A DNA stretch of 64,000 bases from Patagioenas fasciata (taxonomy: Eukaryota > Chordata > Aves > Columbiformes > Columbidae), in the NCBI RefSeq assembly GCF_037038585.1, contig NC_092520.1:959001-1023000 (forward strand). The letters run 5' to 3'. The notes beneath the pieces are model-generated. The model was not told the origin of the DNA. It was given only the letters and a program-made list of their open reading frames with translations, and searched no databases. Shown here in pieces: positions 1-10,130 of the stretch. Within the stretch, counting starts at the first letter, position 1, and each line of letters opens with the position of its first letter. The position numbers were made by a program, and so were the translations under genes.

Positions 1-774
1 GAACAGCAGAAACTGTCTCCCCCACCTCCGCCCTCGATTCCGGGGGAAGGGAAACCCCCATAATAAGTGAATTATCGAGGCTCTTTTGTATTTTTCTTCC
101 GTGTTTGGGATAAGCTTCGTTCAGATCCCTTCGCAGCCTGCACATATAAAGAGCCTGTCTGTACAGAGAGATGATAAAGGCTACTGGGTTATTGAATGTG
201 AATAACTCCTGTGTGTGGGTTTTTTCCTCGCAGCCTTCCCAAGCTGTATTTGCTCAGCCTGCCGAACGGGCGGGTTGGGTGCAGGAGCAGCGGGTCTGTG
301 TTGTAGGAGAGCCTGTGTTTGCGAGGAGCCAGGGAGGAGAAGCCGGGAGCAGCGCCCTGCGAGACGATGGACCCCAGCCCGTCGCCGCCGCAGCCGCCGC
401 TGGGGCTGGAACTTTCCCCTCGGAGGCAGGATTAGTCCGGAATAAGGCGCTGAGGAAGGCGCGTCAGGCTCAGCTCCCGTGCGGCTCCCGCCCCGCCGCA
501 CCTCGCTCTGCCCATGCCGAGCCCCACGCCATTCGTGTGACCGCGACCTGCGGGGTGTCCGAACCCCAAACGAGCATCGGGATGTCTAAGGGCACGCTCC
601 CACTTTGATGTCCCGTGGGCTCTGTGGTCCCCTGCCATGGTGGGGACAGCTGGGGACACCAGCAGAGGCAGGCGGGGTGTGACGGGATGTGAAGGACAAG
701 TGTCAGGAGGAAATGAGGAAGCAGAGCTGGACAGGAGCGATCCCTGGAGCACACGGCTCTGCCAGACGCAGGGT
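1..774. other. Non-genic left edge, GC-rich in part
   Basis: No coding exon is recognisable on either strand. Bases 1-230 are AT-balanced and hold a TATAAA at about 144. Bases 240-540 are GC-rich with scattered CpG. The short open frames here show no family motif. By gene order this should be intronic sequence of PGAP2, whose 3' exons lie further left. Confidence 0.4.
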
Positions 775-1566
775 CACGTGTGGCCAGCAGGCCCGGGGCA
801 GTGACCGTCAGTGTGTGCTGGGACCTGAGGGCAATTGTCTGAGGGTCACTAAGGCCAAGCGCCGGGTCCTGCGCTGGGGTCACAGCAACCCCATGGACGC
901 TGCAGCTGGGGAACAGCGGCTGGAAAAGGCCCTGGGGGTGTTGGTGGCAGCGGCTGAACGTGAGCCAGAGTGTGCCCAGGGGCCAAGAGGCCACAGCATC
1001 CTGGCTGGGACCAGCACTGGGGTGGCCAGCAGGCCCAGGGCAGTGACCGAACCTGTGCTGGGACCTGGGGAGGCCAAACCGCCAGTCCTGGGGGTGGTTC
1101 TGGGCCCCTCACACCAAGAAAGGCCTTGAGGTGCTGGAGCGAGTGGAGAGAAGGGAACGGAGCTGGTGAGGGGCTGGAGCACAAGGGTGATGGGAGCGGC
1201 TGAGGGACCTGGGGGTTCAGCTGGAGAACAGGAGCTGAGGGGAGACCTTCTGATCTCTGAATTGCCTGAAAGGAGCTTGGAGCCAGGGGGGTCGGGCTCT
1301 GCTCCCCAGGAACAAGCGCCAGGAGCAGAGGAAACGGCCTCAAGTTGCACCAGGGGAGGTTGAGGTTGGATGTGGGAACAATTTCTTCCCCCAAGGGCTG
1401 TGGGGCATTGGAACAGGCTGCCCAGGGCAGTGCTGGAGTCACCATCCCTGGAGGGCTGGACAGACGGACAGGAGGTTCTCAGGACATGAGGCAGTGCTGG
1501 GGGTGGGTTATGGTTGGACTCCATCTGGAGGGGTTGTTCCAACCAAAATGATTCTGTGATTCTATG
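775..1566 (+). repeat. CR1 LINE 3' end, sense, young subfamily
   Basis: Long 5'-truncated CR1 copy running to the characteristic tail (ATTCTGTGATTCTATG) at 1551-1566. It is nearly identical along its length to the copies at 4995, 6928, 42390, 50607 and 57292 (inverted). At 775-845 a short stretch repeats an internal CR1 segment, so the 5' edge looks rearranged. Confidence 0.9.
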
Positions 1567-2213
1567 TCCAGCCATCCCAGCTCACTGGGCTCCATGATGG
1601 ACCAGGACAGGTCCCTGGACGCTGCTCATGACACCGTAGCCCTGAAGCCACCAGCTGAAGGCCCCTGGAAGCCCATGAGCACCAAACACTCGTGTTCCAG
1701 CCACAGCGCCGGCCGGGGCTGTTGCAGGCACAGCTCCTGAGAGAGGAGGAGGCAACAACCGCTGCACAGCGAGACAGAAGCAGCTGGGAGTGGGACAACA
1801 AGCAGGGTGCACAGAGCCACCAGCTGCCTGAGCACCCCGAGGGCGCTGCGCTCACGCACTTTTCGGCCTGTTTCCCCAGATATGAGCTGTTTTGGTGTGT
1901 GAGATGCAACGTCTCCAAACACTCACTGCAGCAGGAGGCAGGACAGCGCCTGCTTGGCTCTGTGAATAGGAAACCCTGCCCTGATGGCAGCGGGGGCTGG
2001 AGGAGCCTCAGAGACCCCCCGCCCCGGCATCTGCACTGGGGCTGGACCCCCTGCCCCACAGGCAGATCTGGGGGTCCCTGTGGCCATAACCCGCTTCCAG
2101 GCTGCTGCTCCAAGCAGCTACAGCGCTTCCCGACCCCCACCGCATCTGCCTTCCCAGAGCTTGTTCTCCTCGCCCATTGCAAGCAGGAAGATACTTGCAG
2201 TATAAAATCAGGG

Positions 2214-2566
2214 AATTCAGGTTGGAGAAACCCCTCAAGCTCATTGAGTCCAATCATAACCCACCCTGTCCCTGCCCCCTGTCCTGAGAACCTCCTGTCC
2301 GTCTGTCCAGCCCTCCAGGGATGGTGACTCCAGCACTGCCCTGGGCAGCCTGTTCCAATGCCCCACAGCCCTTTGGGGAAGAAATTGTTCCCCAGATCCA
2401 ACCTCAACCTCCCCTGGTGCAACTTGAGGCCGTTTCCTCTGCTCCTGGCGCTTGTTCCTGGGGAGCAGAGCCCGACCCCCCTGGCTCCAAGCTCCTTTCA
2501 GGCAGTTCAGAGATCAGAAGGTCTCCCCTCAGCTCCTGTTCTCCAGGTGGTCCCAGCTGCATCCCC
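2214..2566 (-). repeat. CR1 LINE 3' end, antisense
   Basis: Reverse-complement copy of the same young CR1 subfamily. It starts near the 3' tail and extends to the segment reading CTGTTCTCCAG, where similarity to the other copies stops. Open frames in it are repeat-derived and recur in every copy. Confidence 0.88.
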
Positions 2567-3289
2567 ACCTCCCATCTCACCTCCCTTGCTGCGGAGAGAC
2601 AAACCCTCCTGCCACCCAGGCCTCTCTTTGCAAGACTGTACAACTACATCCTCGAGCGTGGTCCCACAGCCAGACACAATGTCCCTCATCTCCCTCCAGC
2701 TGAGGGCAGGGACGGGTGACACAGAATTTCCTCTTGACAAGTCCCAGAGCAGCGTTTGTCCTCCATGCAGCAGCACCACCTTGCTGGCTCCTGGATCAGA
2801 GTCCTCCCAAGTCAACCCCCGGAGCCTCCTCCAGATCTCAGGATTAAACCACGGCTGGATATCACCACCGGCACTTAAGTTCATCTCCGATGAGACCATG
2901 AAGGCAAAGGGCATTTCCCAGCCTACTGTGTGTCTGTATTTTGCACACGTTGATTTAACCTGAAAAATTCTCATTTTGTTTTCAGGCCAACACAGGAAAC
3001 TTTACCCAGACAATTCTGTAGGAGGGTTTGAGAGTGCTGCTGGAACAGAGCGCGGGCTGGAGGCCGGCGCAGAGCTAAAGCCAAAGCTCAGCCGTGCAGA
3101 CAGAGCGGGTGGTGGGGACAAGTGTGCCTGCCTTTGCTGAGCTGCGGTGGGACACGTTAAACGTGGCCTTGGCGTGCAAGTGGGAACTGAGTGCTAGAGC
3201 CTGATCCAAGGCTGGACATAAAAATTCAGCCTATGGCTTCAACCAGTTATCAGCAATCAAGAATTTTGTGAAAAAGAGGGGTATTTGGA

Positions 3290-3489
3290 AAATTTCTTCC
3301 CCAAAGGGCTGTGGGGCATTGGAACAGGCTGCCCAGGGCAGTGCTGGAGTCACCATCCCTGGAGGGCTGGACAGACGGACAGGAGGTTCTCAGGACGTGG
3401 GGCAGGGACAGGGCTGGGTTATGGTTGGACTTGATCTTGAGGGGCTTTTCCAACCCAAATAATTCTGTGATTCCAAGATTCTATGATTA
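3290..3489 (+). repeat. CR1 LINE 3' end, short sense copy
   Basis: Only the last ~200 bp of the young CR1 subfamily, ending in a tail of ATTCTGTG / ATTCTATG units at 3463-3487. Confidence 0.88.
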
Positions 3490-3673
3490 CAGACCTAACT
3501 TTGCTACATAAATACTAACTTTAATAGAACTTCTTTAGTTTTGCTGTTTTTCCTCTCTCCAAACTGACTAAATCCAAAACACCACGACAAAGCAGAGCTC
3601 TGCAAAGCCTCACCAGCCGCCAGCAAGAGCACCGGCCCCACAGCGAGCGCAGAGCGCGGGGGGAGACACCTAC

Positions 3674-3926
3674 CATAGTTTTCGGAAGAGGAGACGTAGG
3701 TGAGGACGAGGAGGGCGAAGTTCTCGAGCAGGTTGAGCAGCAGGTTGCAGTGGCAGAGGCGCAGGTAGCGCGGGTGGGAGCAGTGGCAGCTCTGGTAGTG
3801 GTTCCAGTAGGCAATGGCCACCAGGAAGCGGGGGGCGGAGTGGAGGCCGATGCAGAGACGCCAGACGTAGCGCTGGGGGGTCTCGCCCCCGATGGCCGCG
3901 CTGATGGAGGGGAGGTAGTTCGGGAC
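3674..3926 (-). CDS. PGAP2: PGAP2 second coding exon
   Basis: Minus-strand exon with a good acceptor (CTCTTCCAG before 3926) and donor (GTAGGT below 3674). The translation starts [15 protein letters not shown], continues through [20 protein letters not shown] and ends [11 protein letters not shown]. This is the conserved Frag1/DRAM-type core of PGAP2, a multi-pass Golgi membrane protein needed for fatty-acid remodelling of GPI anchors after their attachment to proteins. The phase (0 in, 1 out) joins cleanly to the exon at 6550-6714. Later exons are not seen between 1 and 3673 and should lie left of the window. Confidence 0.95.
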
Positions 3927-3976
3927 CTGGAAGAGAGACAGCGGCTGGTGGGAGAGGAGTAGGGAGCATGTTGAGT

Positions 3977-4480
3977 ATCACAGCATCCCGGGCTGGTTGT
4001 GCCCTCTGTAGATCCCCAGCCCCACCTGCTCACGCAGGGTCACAGAGCAGATCACGCAGGATCCCAGGGGTTTGAATGTCTCAGAGAAGGAGACTCCACA
4101 CCCGCTCTGGGCAGCCTGGGCCAGGCTCTGGCACCTCCCAGCACACAAGGTTCTGCTCGTGTTCAGATGGAGCCTCCTGTGGTTCAGTCTGTGCCCGTTG
4201 CCCCTCACCCTGGCGCTGGGCACCACTGAACAGAGTCTGCTCCATCCTCTGACACCCACCCTGAGCTATTGATCACTGATCACATCCCTCTCAGCTTCTC
4301 TTCTCCAGCTCAGCAGCCCCAGCTCTCCCAGCCTTTCCTCACACAAAGATGCTCCAGACCCCTCAGCATCTTCGTGTCCCTTCCTGCACTCTCTCCAGTG
4401 ACTCCTTGTCCTTGAACTGGGAGCCCAGCACTGGCCCCAGTTCTGCAGATGGGGCCTCCCAGGGCAGAGTATTTGTAGCC
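3977..4480 (-). repeat. CR1 LINE copy, antisense, second subfamily
   Basis: Divergent CR1 type, distinct from the young subfamily and shared with 23788-24235. In antisense it contains segments typical of the CR1 3' region (CTCAGAGAAGGAGACTCCAC, TCTGGGCAGCCTGGGCCAG). It lies in the PGAP2 intron immediately upstream of the exon at 3674-3926. Confidence 0.85.
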
Positions 4481-4994
4481 CTCCAAGATGCTAAAACCGC
4501 TTTTTTTTCTGAATAAGTTTATTCCTATTTCAAAAGCCAGGACACACAACAGGGCAGCAAGCCTGGTTCACCCCCAGGACCAGCCGGCCCCCCACGCTGT
4601 CCCCAGCCCTGAGGGGACAGTCCCCATGTGCTGGGCTGTCCCTCAGGTCTCCTCTGCCCCCCAGTTTGGGGACAGAGGCGGGAAGGGCGCAGGGTGTGCT
4701 AGCCCAGCTCTAGTGACAGAACTGCCAGCAACAGCGGGAAAACGACGTTCAGTGGGAACATAAAAACGGGAAAACCATCAGTACAGCCCGGAATAAACTC
4801 CCGGCCTCCAGAGTGTCACAGCTTGGGGACATCCGAGCCAGCCACAGCCACTGGACAGCAGGTGATCCCACTCGTTCTCCCCTGAGCCCCACACAAAACT
4901 GTCCATCCCCAGCTGGGCCGCTCTCTGCCAGAGGAACCAGCTCCTTTGTGGGCGCCTTGAACCGGCCACCTCCACACAACGTCCCCCACATCAC

Positions 4995-5680
4995 GGGTCA
5001 CAGCAACCCCATGGACGCTGCAGCTGGGGAACAGCGGCTGGAAAAGGCCCTGGGGGTGTTGGTGGCAGCGGCTGAACATGAGCCAGAGTGTGCCCAGGGG
5101 CCAAGAGGCCACAGCATCCTGGCTGGGACCAGCACTGGTGTGGCCAGCAGGCCCAGGGCAGTGACCGAACCTGTGCTGGGACCTGGGGAGGCCAAACCGC
5201 CAATCCTGGGGGTGGTTCTGGGCCCCTCACACCAAGAACAAGCTTGAGGTGCTGGAGCGAGTGGAGAGAAGGGAACAGAGCTGGTGAGGGGCTGGAGCAC
5301 AAGTGTGATGGGAGCGGCTGAGGGACCTGGGGGTTCAGCTGGAGAACAGGAGCTGAGGGGAGACCTTCTGATCTCTGAACTGCCTGAAAGGAGCTTGGAG
5401 CCAGGGGGGTCGGGCTCTGCTCCCCAGGAACAAGCGCCAGGAGCAGAGGAAACGGCCTCAAGTTGCGCCAGGGGAGGTTGAGGTTGGATGTGGGGAACAA
5501 TTTCTTCCCCAAAGGGCTGTGGGGCATTGGAACAGGCTGCCCAGGGCAGTGCTGGAGTCACCATCCCTGGAGGGCTGGACAGACGGACATGAGGTTCTCA
5601 GGACAGGGGGCAGGGACAGGGCCGTGGAATGGGTGGATTCGATGGCCTTAAAGGTCTTTTCCCACCAAACCAATTCTGTA
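4995..5680 (+). repeat. CR1 LINE 3' end, sense, young subfamily
   Basis: About 690 bp and almost identical to 878-1566, including the shared start at CAGCAACCCCATGGACGC. It lies in the PGAP2 intron. Confidence 0.9.
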
Positions 5681-6549
5681 TTGTACTCCTCGCACAGGCA
5701 GAGAGTGGAGGGGGTCCCTCCCCAGGCTGAACACAACCCCAGAGGTCTCTGCCTCACCTCTCCCCGCTCTCAGCCCGTTGTCTCTTCCCATGCGCAGTTG
5801 AACACCCCTCAGTTCTGCACCCCAGCAACAGGAGCTGTGTGGCCCCCCTCGAGCACCCTTTCTAAGGCCCATACACCCGTCTCGCAACGAGGGGTCAGAG
5901 CCGCACGCTGGGTGTGCACATCACTTATCTCTCGCAAACAATGTGCCCCGGCACGTTATTGCTCCGTCACCCTGGTTCGTCCTCCCTGCTGCGGGACCCT
6001 GCCACCCGCCCGTGTCACCCCACGGCTAAAGGCACGAGGAACGACACGGACCCCCAGGTCTCCGGGGCCACCTCGTGCTGCGGGAGGACGCCTGCCTGCT
6101 CCTGCCCCCTCTTCCCAGATGTCCCCAGCAGCTCCTCCACACTCGTGCCTTGGGAAAGGACCCAATGCCAGCCCTTGTGGAAATCCAGGGGTCCCTGTTA
6201 ACCTGCACTCCCCCCGCACGTGTTCGTGCTTCCTCTGGAGAACTCCAGCAGACACAAGGAGCAAAAGTTCCCTTTCTAGAAGCTGTTTAACTCTTCCACA
6301 AGATAATATATTTATCTGCAGCTTTATCCATTTTATTCCTTATCATAATTACAGATACCAGCCTGACCCGTCTGTACTTCCTCAGATCCCTTTTAAAAAG
6401 CCGAAACCTCCGTCCCCAGTCCCAAGCCATCACAGACAATAAAACGAAGCAGCTTGTTCAAGATCCTGTAACAGCTCAGGTGGGAAAGCCCAAAAGAAGA
6501 GAGGAGCCCTGCCACCCCGCAGCCGCAGCTTTGGGGACACTGTGCTTAC

Positions 6550-6718
6550 CCCGCAGTGAGTCGCCGTCGTCTCCTGGAAATGGAACAGCAGAGACCAGAT
6601 CACGCAGAAGAGGAAACCAAAGAGCGGGCAGAACACAGTGCCGAGGGCCAGCGTGGTGAAACGGAGCCGGAACAGGATCCCGTCTCGGTCCAGGGGCAGC
6701 GGCACCTGTAACATCTTG
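6550..6718 (-). CDS. PGAP2: PGAP2 first coding exon with start codon
   Basis: The ATG is at 6714 on the minus strand and coding runs to 6550 (55 codons), followed by donor GTAAGC. The protein starts [12 protein letters not shown], has a hydrophobic first membrane segment ([21 protein letters not shown]) and ends [10 protein letters not shown], which joins in phase 0 to VPNYLPS of the next exon. This matches the N-terminus of vertebrate PGAP2, including the start position. The acceptor AG is at 6719-6720, or alternatively 6725-6726. Untranslated first exon(s) should lie upstream in the CpG island. Confidence 0.94.
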
Positions 6719-6927
6719 CTGGACCTGAGAACAAACGAACAGTTTGGTGGGGATTCTCTGTTGTCCCGCGAGGTCCAGCCCTGGGCAGGGACGCCTGTTC
6801 CTGCAGGGGGCAGGCAGAGCAGCGGCCCCATCTGGAACGGCACGTGAGCTCTTCTGGGTGGGACTCGTCCGTCCAGAGCTTTCCTGGGCTCAGAGCTGCT
6901 GCACAGGACAGTGCTGACAAACCCCGT

Positions 6928-7405
6928 GGGTGCTGGGGACGGTTCTGGGGCCCTCACGGCAATAAAACCCTTGAGGTGCTGGAGCGAGTGGAGAGAAGGG
7001 AACGGAGCTGGTGAGGGGCTGGAGCACAAGGGTGATGGGAGCGGCTGAGGGACCTGGGGGGTTCAGCTGGAGAACAGGAGCTGAGGGGAGACCTTCTGAT
7101 CTCTGAACTGCCTGAAAGGAGCTTGGAGCCAGGGGGGTCGGGCTCTGCTCCCCAGGAACAAGCGCCAGGAGCAGAGGAAACGGCCTCAAGTTGCCCAGGG
7201 GAGGTTGAGGTTGGATGTGGGAACAATTTCTTCCCCAAAGGGCTGTGGGGCATTGGAACAGGCTGCCCAGGGCAGTGCTGGAGTCACCATCCCTGGAGGG
7301 CTGGACAGACGGACATGAGGTTCTCAGGACATGGGGCAGTGCTGGGGGCGGGTTATGGTTGGACTCCACCTGGAGGGGCTGTTCCAACCGAAGTGACTCG
7401 GTGCT
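6928..7405 (+). repeat. CR1 LINE 3' end, sense, young subfamily
   Basis: Near-identical member of the young subfamily, about 200 bp upstream of the first PGAP2 coding exon and in the 5' intron of that gene. Confidence 0.88.
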
Positions 7406-8384
7406 GCCCGCCGGTGCTGTGACCTGTCCACGCATCCCCCGCCACCCAGGGCACTGTCCCCTCTCCGCTGCCCGCACCACGATCACGCCGCAGCCGCACC
7501 CAGCACCGCCCCTCTGCGCACTCGGCACCTTTACAAACAGGTTTGTTTTACAGCACCCAGCTGCAGGATCAGGACCCCTGACCTCGCACCGCGATAACAC
7601 CGTGACTCACCGCGTCGGGCCAGTCAGGACAGGTGGTTTATCGAGCCCGGCAGCTGCCGCCGGGCTCCGCACCAGCTCAGCCCCAGCTCTCACCTCAGCC
7701 CTGGCTGCTCGTCCTTCACTTCCCTCTCCCTTGGTCCCATATCCTCCTGTCCCAGGGGTCCCCCCAGCCGCCCAAACGAGGGGCTGTGCTGTTCTGCTCG
7801 TAGAACGTCAGCTGGATTGACCCACAAGGATCATCGGTCCAGCTCCTGTCCCCGATCTCACCTCACGCCCCGCTCAGACAAATCCGGTTTACAGACAATC
7901 CCTGGGACGCCACTGAGCTGTCTCGGCAGGTGTGTCCCCCAGCCCGGGAGCCCCCCCGGGGCAGGGACCGTCCCCTCCCCAGCACCCAGGGGCTACAGAA
8001 AACACCGCTCAGCTCCCCAGGCTGTGCTGCTGCTTTTTGGGGGATTTATTGGCAGGATGAGCACAAAGGCAAAGGGCAGATCCATGGGGGAGCGGGGGCA
8101 GTGGGACCCCCGGGCCGCCCTCCCCGGGTGTCCCCAAGCCCCAGGGGACACCTGAAGGGCAGGACAGGGCTGGGGGCTCAGCTGGGGACACACGTGGTGT
8201 CACGGGGACATCCGGGGCACGGCCATCCCGGGGGGGTGGTCTCACGGAGGGGGGGCCACGGTGTCCCCGCTGTCCCCAAAAAGGAGCCCCAGGCTGGCCC
8301 CTCATGGGGGTCTTGCCCAAAGCAGGTAAATATAAACTGAAATCTCCGGTGTCACGGGCTGAGCAGCCCAAGTCTGCCCTGCCC
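7406..8384. other. PGAP2 5' intron, no recognised feature
   Basis: Moderately GC-rich single-copy sequence between a CR1 copy and a minisatellite. No exon, RNA gene or recognisable repeat could be supported here. Confidence 0.4.
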
Positions 8385-8775
8385 CACAGACCCCCCAGGG
8401 ACCCCGCACAGCCCTGAGACCCCCAGGGACCCCAAATCCCCCTGAGACCCCCCGGGGACCACGAATCCCCCTGAGCGCTCCCCGGGGGACCCCAAATCCC
8501 CCTGAGACCCCCCAGGGACCACGAATCCCCCTGAGAGCCCCCGGGGGACCCCAAATCCCCCTGAGACCCCCCCGGGGAACCCGAATCCCCCGAGAACCTC
8601 CCCCGGGGACCACGAATCCCCCAGAGAGCCCCCAGGGACTCCGAATCCCCCAGAGACCCCCGCCGGGGACCCCGAATCCCCCTGAGAGCTCCTGGGGACC
8701 ACAAATCCCCCTGAGAGCCCCCGGGGACCTCACAGCGCTGTGATCCCCCTGGGCACCCCACATCCCCTAGAGACC
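8385..8775. repeat. Minisatellite, ~29-31 bp unit, about 12 copies
   Basis: Tandem array whose units alternate AATCCCCCTGAGA with a C/G-rich linker and GGGACC(A/C)C. The units differ by small indels and substitutions. On the minus strand the array is open in three frames and gives Gly/Pro-rich peptides, a by-product of its composition. It sits in PGAP2 upstream/intronic sequence, next to the CpG island. Confidence 0.85.
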
Positions 8776-8849
8776 CCCCACCCGCCCCATACGCCCCCAG
8801 ACATCACCGCCCCCGGGCACCCCACATTCCCCCGATACCCCCCCGCGGT

Positions 8850-10130
8850 GTGAGCTCCCCCCTTCCAGAGACCTCACAGCGCCGTGACCCCCAAACCCGC
8901 CCCGGCCCGCACCGCTCAGCCCCCGCCGCGCTGCTCCATGTCCCGACCGGCAGCGCCGCCGCGGCCACGCCCCCGCCTCCTCCCCCCGCCCGCCCCCTCC
9001 TGCCGCCGCGACACCGGGACGCGACCGCGATGCGGCGGGGACGCGACGGGGACGCCACGGGGACGCCACGGGGTCGCCACGGGGTCGCCACGGGGTCCTC
9101 CCCCCCCGCCGGGGGCGCCCCCTACCGGCCAAGCCCCCGCAGGTCCCGCGTCTCCTCGCGGTCCCTTTAAGACACCCCGCCCCGTCCTCTGCGCCTCTCC
9201 ACGGATTGGACCGCTCGGGACAAGTCCCGCCCCCCAACGCCCCGGATGTTGGGCGGTGCTAAGGCACGGCGTTCTGGACCCTTCCGCAGCATTAGCTCCA
9301 CCCCCGCGCGCGTCGAACCAATCGTCGCTCAAGGCGCGGCCGACGTCAGGAAACACTTCACCCAATCAGTGAGAAGCGCTCTCCGTCCCCCGAGGGGACG
9401 CGGGGGGGAGCTGCCTCGCTTTCAAAGCGCGGCAGCCAATGGGCGGCGGGCGCTGGGGCGGGGCCGGCCAATGGGGCGGGCGGCGGCGCGGCGCGGGGGC
9501 GGCTGGGAGGCGCGCGGAGCGGGCTGTGACGCAGCTTCCCGGCCCGTGAGGCGGCGGCACCGCGGGAGCGGCCTGGAGCGGCGGGGCCGCGCTGCCCGCC
9601 CGGTGAGCACCGCGGAGCGGCCCCGGGCCGCCCCTGTCCCGCCCGCCCTTTGTTCCGTAGCGCGGCTCCGGGCGACCGGGCCGGCCTGAGGCGGCGGGCA
9701 CGGAGCGGGGGGGTGGGCGGGGGCGGGAGCGCTCGGAGGGGCCCGGAGTGGGAGGGAGGCCGGGCGGCAGGGGGGGTTTGGGAGGGGGTGCTCGGGGTCC
9801 GCCCGATCCGCCTGTCCCTTGTGGGGTCTCCACGGCTGTGGGAGGTGGCGGCGGCTCCGGGGCCTCTGGGCTCTTTCGGTTTCTCGCTGGGGCGGTGGTG
9901 CCGTCGAAAAGAGACCGCTGAGCGCCGGAGAGCCGGTAACGCGGGGACTCCGGGGGGTGCGGGTGTTTCCCCGGGACTGCGGCTTGTGGGACTCCGGGGG
10001 GGGTCCCTGGGGCCGGGGGTCTCCTGGGGCCGGGCCCTGTGGGGGTCCCTGGGGCCGGGCCCTGTGGGGGTCCCTGGGGCCGGGCTCTGCCCCATGGCGG
10101 GTGGTCGAAGGGTCCACCGGCTGTGGGGGT
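8850..10130. promoter_or_regulatory. CpG island, probable PGAP2-NUP98 bidirectional promoter
   Basis: Very GC- and CpG-rich block between the divergently oriented 5' ends of PGAP2 (minus) and NUP98 (plus). CCAAT boxes occur at 9318, 9362, 9436 and 9468 on the plus strand and at 9205-9209 on the minus strand. GC boxes lie near 9455 and 9473, and a TGACGC site is at 9526. No TATA box is evident. Multiple CCAAT and GC boxes without TATA fit a housekeeping divergent promoter. Transcription start sites are inferred, not seen. Confidence 0.75.
9530..9602 (+). other. NUP98: Probable NUP98 non-coding exon 1 (5' end approximate)
   Basis: The first good donor downstream of the CCAAT/GC-box cluster is at 9603 (CCCG followed by GTGAGC). 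The next supported exon, carrying the start codon, has its acceptor at 12441-12442. The 5' boundary given here is a guess. Confidence 0.55.

Noticed and set aside
2321-2963. Long open frames of the [11 protein letters not shown] / GACSWGAEPDPPGSKLL type, on both strands, repeated at many places
   Set aside because: They are the sense and antisense translations of the CR1 3' end. The same peptide appears in every copy and lies in non-coding repeat sequence.
8009-8763. 250-aa and 153-aa Gly/Pro-rich minus-strand frames
   Set aside because: Open only because the ~30-bp minisatellite is C/G-biased and lacks stops. There is no start context, no splice partners and no conserved domain.
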